Shown here piece by piece: positions 10,931 to 20,330 of a stretch of 64,000 bases of DNA (positions are counted from its first letter, which is position 1; each line of letters opens with the position of its first letter). A model generated the notes under the pieces. That model did not search any database. It was not told where the DNA came from and worked only from the letters and a program-made list of their open reading frames with translations. Origin of the DNA: Cunninghamia lanceolata (Eukaryota; Streptophyta; Pinopsida; Cupressales; Cupressaceae); the NCBI GenBank assembly GCA_027924645.1, contig BSBN01001753.1, positions 930,001 to 994,000 of the forward strand. The letters are read 5' to 3'. The position numbers and the translations under genes were made by a program.

Positions 10931-13136
10931 GAAGTGGATAAGGATAAGACTAAAAAATCACCTCATCCATGAGGGAAAGGTATCTATGTTGAAGTTCCTC
11001 CACCGTTATCCCTTCAAGGATCGGGAGACAACTAGAATGCACCAGATATGCAAATTGAGCAAGCTCGACAGGATAACATTAAGAAAGAAAAAGTTGTCAA
11101 GATGGAAAGTATCCCATTTCATCGCAAAAGACTCCTTCATCAATAAAATTAGAATAAGAAAGTAAAAGACCAGAAAAGAACAAGGTGGGCATTATCTGTA
11201 GGAATAAATAATGATTCCCCTCGTCACAAGCATCAGAAGAATACACCACATAACTATTTCGATAATGACAATCAAATAGGTATGAGTTTCTCACACATTT
11301 TACCACACTTGATGGAGCACCTTTCTAAGATGCTCATAAGTTTGGCCTCCTCTTAGATATATATACTATGATATGGTGTCATGTTTTGGTTCCCCATATT
11401 GTGTTATATGTTGTTTAAGTCTCTTTGGATGACCTTTGATACTCTTGTAAGGTCAAGGATACAAGGAACCTGCCTCTGTTGTGACCATTCTTCTATTTGT
11501 TTCTCTATTTTTCTACCTTTCCTCTCCTCTATTTTATTGTTGTGTGTTGTTCCTTGAGGGCATAACATCATGGAGGATGTTTTGGGGGCATCTTCCTGTG
11601 TTGTAAACCCAAGTCACTCTTGTCTCCTCTCTCTTTTTATTGTTTACATTCTTTAGTGACTCTACCTAGTTGATGGATGATGAAAACAAATAAATAATGA
11701 TAAGGACCATGTGTCCCTTTAGTAAGAAAGCAAAAATGGATTTAGTCCATATATGAAGATGGGGTTGATATATATATATATCTAACGCTTGACTAGTAGA
11801 ATCACTCTGTGTGATGTATCATATTGTGAAAACTCTTGTAACAAACCTTTGCAATACTCTCAATCCGCTTCAATGGAATTTGGTTGGTTTTGTATCTCAT
11901 CTTGTTGCTACACTCAGTTATGAGATACCTGTAGTATAACCCAATGACTATACTCGATTCTGAACCTACCAGTGTAGCCTTGGTCTTTGATGTGATCTAA
12001 TATATGATTTATGCATAACTTTCATGATTTGATTTGGTTATTATCTTAGAGTAATATTTTCTAACCAAAGCTTATATCTTGTTGATTGTCTTAGCAAACT
12101 TAATATCAATGTGTTTGTGGGAACATTTGGCAATCATGGCACATGTCACTTTTGGGGCATGGTCTTTGCAAAAGCTCTTGTTCCCTTGCATGTTTTCACT
12201 CTACCTTAATGTGCTTGATATTGGCAAGTGGGATCAACCACCTTAAGGCAGGGACATATATAATGGTATATGCTTGATTACTCTTACATTGACAAAGCAT
12301 GTTTGAAAGTCCTCATCGTGAGGTGGGATGGTGTATCACTTGAGCTAGTGTACATCCTTTTAAAGCAAAAAGCCCTCATTGCGAGGCAGGATGGCATATC
12401 TCTTGAGCTAGTGTGCATCCTTTTATACAAAGCCCTTCTATAGAAGGCATGATGGTGTATCTCTTGAGATAGTGGACATCATTTTATACAAAGTCCTCTA
12501 TGGAGGAAGGGTTGGATCTCAAGTCATTCACCCTTAAGCGTGTCTTTGCAGTTGTGGTAGCATAGCTCAACCATCAAGTGTGTCTGAAATGTGTTTTAGA
12601 TGGCGGGTCTTAGCAATAAGTTCCTTCCCATCACTCGTGTTTGCCGTGTCTAAGATGTATAGTATGTCGATGACGTACTATGTGATGCTTGTGTATTCTG
12701 TGTGTCTTCCTTATGTGTTTTCTGTGTCTTCCCCTGAGTGTGGTCTAAAGGAGCATAGCGATGTGCTCCCTCCACATTTTGGGTTTTGTTTTGTGTGTTT
12801 TTGGTGGTCTAAAGGCACATAGCGATGAGCTCCCTTTGCCCCCTAGTTTAGGATTTGTTTAGTTGTTAAATCAATATTTGCTTTGTGTATTGTGTGACTG
12901 TACTCATGTCTTCTTCATGTATTACGTGCTTCACTATATTCTCCATGTTTTGTGTGCTTCTCACTTTCTTCCTTGTGTCTTGCATGACTCTCATGTGTTT
13001 TATAGTGCTTACTTGAGATTGGGGGCTAGAAATACTTCAACCTTTGTGTATGCTTTAGCTCTATGTGCTTGATGTGTTTGATGTGCTTCGACTATACTCT
13101 AATGTATGTATTGAATCGTAAGATCATACATACATT
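10931..13136 (+). other. 3' non-coding region of the gag-only element
   Basis: This 2.2-kb stretch follows gag and holds no pol domain on either strand. It contains a short AT microsatellite near 11770, the tandem hairpin repeats at 12309-12510, and a two-copy word at 12740-12840 (TCTAAAGG-RCATAGCGATG-GCTCCC). Confidence 0.7.
12309..12510 (+). repeat. Tandem 61-63-bp repeats, each headed by a small hairpin
   Basis: Three full units start at 12309, 12372 and 12432 and a partial fourth at 12493. Each begins with an inverted repeat: CCTCATCGTGAGG, CCTCATTGCGAGG, CCTTCTATAGAAGG, CCTCTATGGAGG. It continues with ATGGTGTATCTCTTGAGCTAGTG-CATC-TTTTATACAAAG-like sequence. The stem pairing is kept although its bases change between units. 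Confidence 0.8.
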
Positions 13137-13151
13137 AAAGTGGGGGCTAAA
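13137..13151 (+). promoter_or_regulatory. Polypurine tract of the gag-only element
   Basis: AAAGTGGGGGCTAAA lies directly against the 3' LTR start. It primes plus-strand DNA synthesis and confirms the plus orientation. Confidence 0.85.
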
Positions 13152-14407
13152 TGTTATGGAGTAAAAAGTTTTCCTATGCCTTTTTACCTACTAGTTTAGC
13201 TCATGGGTCCCTGTGTTAACACTTTTCAAATTAATTATTCATTCCGAAGTAATTTTCCCCAAAACCCATGTCAAATAGGGACTAGGGGCCCATTCTAAAC
13301 CTTAACCCTGACCCAAAAAGAGCCTTGGGACTTGGGAACCCATGCCCAAGTCCACTCTGATTGGCCAGGGCAAATCTCAATGCATGTTGGCTTGGGCCCT
13401 CTCAAAAGGTTTGCCTTTGTCAGCTCTATTGATTTAAATCTACAAATGTTAGTGGGAAAGCATATTTAAATAGGTTTATGTATTCATTTGTGTAAGAGAT
13501 GGGTAACACGAACTTGTGATATTGAGTAAAGATAATTCAAGGCCTTCATTGTGTTTCATAGTAGAATTGTATTGTTATTGTGTTTGTTTGTTGTAGATTT
13601 GGCTTCATCAATCCATCTCCTCATGATTTAAAGGATCTTCATCTCTATGAGGGATTCACCTCTAAGGTGACATCAACTTGTGTTTCAATCATTTCATTTC
13701 ATCATTGGATTTGGCCTATGCCCTCCTTGGGCATACACTCTATCTAACAAAGGTGTTGGAAGACTTGAATGTCCTTCCGAGGCTTAACTGAGGCAAGCTC
13801 CTAAACACCACAACCCCCAAAACCTCTTCTTCATGTGTGCAGGTTATAGGTGCAAGAGTTGGGAAAGTGCAGGAGCATAGAAGCAGTTTGAAGGATAAGG
13901 TTTTGGGATCTGAAAGAATCTTGTGAATATTCCTCCCTCCTAGAATAGGGTTCCCACCTTGTAGTCCTCCTGACAAGTTTGGCTCCAAATTTAGAATCAG
14001 GATATAGTCTTCTACACTTCTTTGTTTGGAATCTCCTAGAATTCTGTCCTCTTAGACTTGGGCGCTCGCCTTGTTGTCCTTTAGGGTTTCATTTCCAGAA
14101 ACTAAACTTCTTGTATATTTTTGATCATCGTTGAGTACTTTCCTATATGGTTTTATGTAACATTATGTCCATTTATATCCAGTTGCTCTATAATTAGGGT
14201 TTGAGGCATATTTAACTTATGGTTTGATAAATCTCTCAATCTAATCTATTCTTTCCATAACACTCCTAAGCAAAAAATCAATAGTTGAGTCCTCATCCAT
14301 CTTGTAGTAACTTGGCTTAGTTTTGTCCTTGAATGTTATTGTGAAAGGAGGGTTTGATTTGATACATTTTAACATCATTTATTCACTCTCCTTTTTCACA
14401 CTTAATA
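13152..14407 (+). repeat. 3' LTR of the gag-only element
   Basis: Matches the 5' LTR along its whole length (TGTTATGGAG start, ATTTAAATA box near 13458). It ends TTAATA directly before the target duplication GTTGG. The length of 1256 bp is one base different from the 5' copy. Confidence 0.9.
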
Positions 14408-15640
14408 GTTGGTCAGCTATAACATGTCCTTTGAAGGCCTTTCTTTCTTTATATTCAATATCAAACTCGTTGAGGATCATCACCCATTTAGCCATGCATC
14501 CTGTAAGAGTTTCCTGGGACAATAAGTACTTTAGTGGATCTATCTTTGCAATGAGATTTGATTTATGGTTGAGCAGGTAGTGTCATAATTTGTGAGAGAT
14601 AAATACGACTGCAAGACATGCTTTTTCAATGAGTGTTTTTAAGCTCATATCCCACTAATGTATGATTGATATAGTAGATGGCTCTTTCTTTTCCCTGATC
14701 ATCATGATGTGCTAATAATTCCCCTATTGTTGTCTCTGTTGTTGAAATGTATAATAATAGGGGTTGTCCTAGTTGAGGTGGCATGAGGACTGGAGGTGTA
14801 GTGAGGTATTTTTTCAACTACTCAAAGGCCTTTTGACAATTTGAATCCCATATAAATGCCACATTTTTGTGAAGGAGATGCTGGACTGGTTGACATTTAT
14901 TAGCTAGTTGTGCTATGAAGCATCTGATAGATTGGAGTTTTCATTGGAGGCTATGTAGCTGCTTCAGGTTCTTTGGTGGAGGCATCTCAATGATAGCTTT
15001 TACTTTTCTTGGGTCCACTTCTATGCCTCGTCATGACATAATGTAGCTAAGGAGTTTTCCTAAGGTAACTCTGAAGATGCATTTCTTTGGATTGAGACAC
15101 ACCTTGTATTCTTCCAATTGGTCAAATATTTTTGCTAGGACATCCAAGTGATCTTCTCTGGTTCTTGATTTCCCTAATAGGTCATCCATGTAATTTTCCA
15201 TGATGTTGTGAAACAAATCATGGAATATGATGGTCATGGCCCTTTGATATGTTGCACCTATGTTTTTAAGGCCAAAAGGCATGACAACCCAGCAATAAGT
15301 GCCCCATACACAAACAAATGCCATTTTGTGTTGATCTTCCTCAGCAATCTTGATTTGATTATAGCCTGAGAATCTATCCATGAATGACAACATCTCATAC
15401 CCAGCTGTCAAATCTATTACGATGTTGATGTTTGGTAGGGGAAAGTTGTCTTTGGGGCATGCTTTGTTTAGGTCTCTAAAATCTGTGCATACACAGATGC
15501 CCCCAATGATTTTTTCTAATGGCACAATATTTGAGACCCATTGAGGATAGTCAATGGGTTGAATAAACCCAACATCTAGGAGCTTTTTGAGCTCAACTTT
15601 GATGAGAAGTGTGACTTGGGGATTCATTGTTTTGAGCTAT
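14408..15640 (-). pseudogene. Tat reverse transcriptase and first RNase H, decayed
   Basis: RT copies the element RNA into DNA. The RT domain is the longest open piece (15031-15627): it contains SNIVPLEK, CVCTDFRDLNKACPKDNFPLP, SFMDRFSGYNQIKIAEED, MPFGLKN-GATYQRAM and the catalytic YMDD block. Reading on leftward, the RNase H region at 14413-14817 shows QPLLLYIST, ERAIYYINHTL and a connection that ends against the nested element. In this RNase H the expected catalytic Asp of the family's Y-I/L-A-x-x-D pattern is not conserved. Stops and frameshifts separate the pieces. The order RT, RNase H, second RNase H, IN is that of the Tat lineage. The 15.64-16.43 kb interval upstream is a poorly conserved, stop-containing linker of the same polyprotein. 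Confidence 0.88.
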
Positions 15641-16430
15641 TTCTTGACTAGCTCTGCATTAGGATGTACTACGAGGTGATGTACCACTAGTGTTGGGTCT
15701 AGCCTAGACATGTCGACATATATCCATGCAAAATTATGGCTTCTTTCTTTGAAGAATGCCAAAAAGGCTGCTTGTTCTGTTGATGTGAGGGAGGTTGCTT
15801 GAAAGGTGATCTTTGGTTACTCTTTTGTGGCCAGGTTCATTTCTTGAGATTCTTCCACTAATATGGGTGATCTTTCTTGGTATAGTTCCAGGACTTCGGG
15901 GAGGTCCATTCTCTAATCTCCTGGTTCCTCAAGGAGGTTTTCATCAGGAGATATGCCCTTTATTTTTACTTTGTTATCATCCGAAAGTGCCACGTAGTGG
16001 TTTTGAGTAGGGGATGTATTTTTTATTTTGATATTTTGTGACTAAGAGATGTGGAGGTCTCCTCGAAATAAGTGGATGTGTTGAGTTCTATGATATTTCC
16101 TTCTTTATGATCTCCCATGTGTATATGTTCTCTTACCCCCATTAATTCTACAATGGCTTCGTCATTTTGAACATCTAAGATCAGAGGTCCTTATTGGTCC
16201 CAATCGATGAGTTGGGGGTAGATGAGTGAAAGGTCCTTAGAGGGTGATGGCGTGGTTGAAAGGGTATAGATGGTGCAAATGGATAACTCAAATAGTTTGG
16301 TGAAGTCTTCTAAAGAGTCTTAACGATTTTCTTTGTTAGTCTTCTCAATTGTAGGAAAGGCTTTAGAAACCTCACTTAGGATATACTCTAGTTTTGTAGG
16401 GGAAGATTCTTGTTTTCCGTATGCTAAGCC

Positions 16431-17520
16431 TTAATGGTAGGGATTCTTAGTAGCTTGAATTGGATCAAGGATTCCTTGCTCATGAAGGCCCAAACTTCCT
16501 TTTCCTTTGTATCCCATACTTTTGAAAATATCGAGACCCTTTCCATATTTCTTGATAGGCAGGATAGGAGCTTTATTTTCTTCTTCTTCATCTTTATACA
16601 ACCAGGATGAAACATCTTCTAGAATGTCTTGTTCCATTAGATGTTTGTGCTCAAAGGTTGGAGACACTTTACATTTTATGACAATCGTAGATATTCCCTC
16701 TGACTTGGGTTTGCCAAATGCTTTCGGGGATGTTGGAAGTTGTCCTACACAAAATGCACCATGTAGGTTATATTCTCTGCATCCCATGTCACTAACCTTG
16801 ATCTTGATCTTGAGTGGTGGTGAGGGTTGAGAGGTGGATGCAATGTTGGATGGATCAATGTATGAAGTAGAGGATTTTGGGTTATTATAGGAGGTGGATG
16901 GTTTAGTGGTGTTGTTGTATGGAAAAAAGGTTTTATCATGTCCTTCCAAGAAACTGTAGTAGTGGAAAGGATGAGGGTCGGCGTATATGGTAACCTTAGT
17001 CCCATTGTATGGGAACTTGAGATATTGTTGGAAGGTGGATAGGACAACCTACATGGAATGGATCCATGGGAAGCCAAGGAGGATGTTATGTGGGAGATCA
17101 AGATCTAGCACTTGGCATTTTGTCTAACTTGTATTGGGAGCTTGATGGTTCCTTCAAATTGTCATTCTGTGTCATCGTATCCCTTGATGTTTATGGTTTC
17201 TCATGCATCCATAACCACATTAGAATATCCCAAATGTTTTAATAATTTTATAGTGCATAGGTTTAGGTCAGAACCACCATTTATTAAGACTCGTTTAATG
17301 GTGTTTTTATGGATACAAAGTTCAATGTGTAGGGCCTCATTATGTGATGGGTTGGAGATGGAGAGGTCTTGTTTGGAAAATGTTAGATGGTGAGGTGAGG
17401 AGAGATGTCCAACTATGGCTTGGAATTGATTTACATTCAGATCATTGGGGACATGGGTTTCCATCAATGCTTTTTTGAGGACCTCTTTATGAAGGGGTGA
17501 TGTTTGAAGCAATTTGAGAA
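16431..17520 (-). pseudogene. Tat protease region followed by a G-patch domain
   Basis: At 17201-17512 an aspartic protease-type block reads RVLINGGSDLNLC-IKLLKHLGY. The family has an Asp where this copy has Asn in the first motif position, so the active site is lost. The protease C-terminal half continues to about 17000 with several stops. The following open stretch (16431-16949) ends in a clear G-patch-like segment at about 16455-16544: GKGLDIFKSMGYKGKGSLG, then HEQGILDPI. G-patches are glycine-rich nucleic-acid-binding modules. Such a domain between protease and RT is seen in some plant Ty3/gypsy polyproteins and in betaretroviral protease precursors. The function here is inferred only. 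Confidence 0.72.
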
Positions 17521-17730
17521 TGGATATTTGTGCAGGGGTTTTTCCAAGGTGTTCAAGGAGGTTGTATTTTTGGGTGGGTGGGAGGTTTGTGGGTGCAGAG
17601 GTGGTATCTTGATCTTCAGTTGGGGCTCCTTGAATGGATATACAAGCATGACAAGTGGTGAAAGTGCAAATGGGGGTTTTATCTCATATGGTGACAGTGG
17701 CCACATGGTTAGGGCATTCTTCTATACGAC

Positions 17731-18243
17731 CTACAATGGAGTCAAAAGTAGAGGGAGGGGAACGAAATTGTATGCTTGGTTGGAGCTAGAGGATTTTCCC
17801 TTGTTATGATTAGGAAGTGGATCCTTGTATGCTCCTAGGTTCTTATTAGGCGATCTCTTGGGAGGTTTGTCGATTGTAATATTGCCACAATCTACAAGAT
17901 CTTGTATGCAATTCTTTAACATCATATAGTTAGATGTTTTTTTCCCTTTTACACGGTGATATTCACAATAGGTATTTTCATTAAACCATGAGGGTTTGAA
18001 TTGGTTTTCATCATAACGGTGGATGGCGGGCAATGTGATCATGTCAGCTTTAATAAGGTTTCGTAAGACATTTTCAATGGGTTCCCCTAAAGGTGTAAAT
18101 TTTCTTCTAGGTGCATTATTTTGTCTTCGTTGTCCTTTAGGGATTCTCATGTTATTATTGTTGTTTGGGGGTGGGTTAGATGGTGTAGGTTTTTGTATGT
18201 TTTGGATATTATTGTTGTTTTGGGGGTGAAGATGAAGGTACAA
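17731..18243 (-). pseudogene. Tat gag, nucleocapsid half only
   Basis: A Pro/Asn-rich start (about 18140-18230) leads into RRKFTPLGEPIENVLRNLI and then a nucleocapsid-type motif, YCEYHRVKGKKTSNY-MLKNCIQDLVD-GNI. In intact relatives the motif is Y-C-x-Y/F-H-x-x-x-G-H-x-T-x-x-C. Here the G-H is G-K and the last Cys is Tyr, so zinc binding is lost. The capsid core expected upstream is absent: 18.25-18.92 kb holds only leader-type repeats. Either the capsid half was deleted or this subfamily never had it. Confidence 0.7.
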
Positions 18244-18925
18244 AGATGAAATGAAGATATTTCTAAGGCCAAACGGGAGATATGTAATGATGGAGTTTTG
18301 ACAAAGGATGGCTTAAGTAGAGGATGGATGATTTTTGGATGGTTCTCAGTAGGTGCCACGTTTGAGGAATGTTCAAATTATGCTTAGGAGATTGAATGTT
18401 GGTCAATGGGTTATTGTAGGACACTAGAAGCAGAGGCACTAACAGAAGTGCCATAGGCACTGACAGACTGATCAGAGGCACTGAGATGTTAGATGTTGGC
18501 ACTGAAAGACATACCTTAGGTGCTGAAATTATAAACAGATGTGCTAACAGTCTATCCTATGGCGGTGACAATTGGTACAAAGATGCTAAAAGGTTGTCCT
18601 AATGTTCTAAAATTGTTTGATTTGTGTGGAAATTTGATTTTCTAGGCTTCAACTCTTAATTAAGAGACTTTGCAAACAATCAAAACGCAATGGCTGAGTG
18701 ACTACAATGCATAAAATCAATATTTGATTTCATGGGTCTTGACATAGAAGGCACGCCAATCACATGAACATCCCTATAATTATTCAAGTAGGAGTGTATG
18801 AGACCATAAGCCCACCATGTTTCCTTTATTTAAGCATAGCATGCAAGTCCCATGAGGAGGAAACTAACTACTTTTGATCACCCAATATTGCTCTTACGTT
18901 GCATGAGGAGAGAATACACAACATG
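18244..18925 (-). other. Tat leader segment left of the Athila insertion
   Basis: Non-coding as far as I can see. At 18430-18600 there are degenerate repeats built on GGCACTGA/GTGCTAAC, the same kind as at 38.8-39.7 kb. The stretch at 18868-18925 (TTTTGATCACCCAA ... GAGGAGAGAATAC) is a diverged copy of the tandem unit at 38.45-38.62 kb. The Athila insertion begins directly after ACATG at 18921-18925. Confidence 0.6.
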
Positions 18926-20292
18926 TGACAAGGGTCATTGTACCTTAGCATTTAATCATATTTCATGTGTCAAATCCAGGGCTGTGTCCTTGGCTGTCTG
19001 CAATTAGGAATCCTATAGTTGCCAGTCTACTTAACTAACTCTAATGATCTCTATTGATTAAAGAAACTAATACTTCTGATCTATCTGCTATGAAGATGAA
19101 TTCTAGAAATGTTGGAAACAGAGCTGAAACAATGAATTGCTAATGTAGATCTATACTATTCCATACAATTGAAACATACATTTATCTATGAGAAAATAGT
19201 AACTATCTTTCTAAACAGAATAACAAACAATTAGAATCTAAAATAGAATAACAAAACAAACAATACTAGCCTTCTGCCTTGGTGGTGGGAGTGGGCCCTT
19301 GCTCCACACCCTTAGGGATGAAGACCAAAGAAATGAATCAGCACAAGAAGATAATATCACAATTCACTTTCAGTCCAATTCCATTAGCTTTTGTATTCAG
19401 AAAAATGTCTATATCAAAATGAGATTACAATAACAATAAATTATCCACTGTATCTCCTGCTGCTACCTTTGTAAGTTTATATCTAATCCAGTGATGAGCT
19501 ATCACTTACCCTAACTACTAGTTCATCTGTGAGATAGTACCAATCTCTTATTCTACTAACTGTTTAACTATAGAGTAAACATTCATGCAATTGAAATAGA
19601 TTTAGTGGAACAACAGTCTCACTAAATCTGAGTCTTAGTTTCAAACACAACTAGGCAACGAGGCCTTGAAATATAGATATTTAATCAATTTGTTGAGAAC
19701 TCATGCAAAATCAAAAAGAAAGATAAAACTTCCAGTAGTTAACTACGGTCTTCATTTGATTACTCAGGTGCTGATTGAGTAATATCTGGAGCAGCCCAAT
19801 TACCACTGGAAGTGTTGACTAGCAGTGGCACTGGAAATCTGCATTTGTATTGAGGAGATTCTAGAGGTGTGTGCTTATGTCTGCAGCTCCAGAGATATGC
19901 TCATGACTTCAGTTCAGCTCTGGAGATGATTCACCCCCTTCTCTCAAAATCTCTCCAATCATATTGGAAAATATTGGAGATTGGTGCGGTATCCATATGT
20001 CAGCTCCAGAGATTATTAGGACCATATCTATTGATGACCAAAATTGTCTTTGCCCAAACATCTGCACCTGTAGATTCAAAAAGAGAGAATTTTTGCATAT
20101 TTCCATGAATTCAATGCACATTAGTCCTTCAATCAGAAATCATGATTTTAAGTAATTCATCTCTCATTAAACATAATTAGAGAAATCTTGTTAATCTACT
20201 TTGGTGCAATCATTAGGACAATGGAATAAGAAGGAAGGAAAAAAAAGAGGAGTAAAAATGTGTATTTCATGGGTGCTACCTGGCACTCATCA
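18926..20292 (-). repeat. 3' LTR of the Athila element
   Basis: Starts TGACAAGGGTCATTG and ends GGCACTCATCA on the plus strand. Matches 36664-38033 throughout. It contains the palindromic word CTCCAGAG or CTCTGGAG at 19887, 19918 and 20004. Confidence 0.93.
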
Positions 20293-20304
20293 TCCCCTCG
20301 TACT
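20293..20304 (-). promoter_or_regulatory. Polypurine tract of the Athila element
   Basis: On the minus strand AGTACGAGGGGA lies directly against the 3' LTR (start TGATGAGTGCC). It is the plus-strand primer site. Confidence 0.75.
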
Positions 20305-20330
20305 TAAAGGTTAGCAGGTCCTCCTACTTC

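Larger units (their letters stand above)
7084..14407 (+). mobile_element. Gag-only (TR-GAG-like) LTR retrotransposon nested in Tat
   Basis: This is a complete plus-strand element of 7.3 kb: 5' LTR 7084-8338, leader, gag reading frame 9009-10930, a 3' non-coding region of about 2 kb with tandem hairpin repeats, a polypurine tract at 13137-13151, and 3' LTR 13152-14407. The flanks are GCTGG (7079-7083) and GTTGG (14408-14412), a 5-bp target duplication with one transition. Ignoring the insert and one flank copy, the Tat connection domain reads continuously. No protease, RT, RNase H or integrase motif was found anywhere in the 4.8 kb between the LTRs, on either strand. It must therefore have depended on an autonomous partner, probably Tat-like, as its gag is of that type. 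LTRs differ by roughly 8-9% in the part I compared. Confidence 0.88.

Noticed and set aside
11760..11800. TA microsatellite near 11770 and a similar one at 46404-46420
   Set aside because: Short and ordinary for AT-rich plant DNA.
12580..13072. Plus-strand ORFs rich in Tyr, Cys and Val after the hairpin repeats
   Set aside because: Composition follows the TGTGT/CTTCATG-rich non-coding DNA; no domain is visible and the 3' region of the element is expected to be untranslated.
16507..16830. Plus-strand ORF of 107 codons
   Set aside because: It is the reverse of the Tat G-patch/protease coding sequence; the minus strand carries the recognisable domains.
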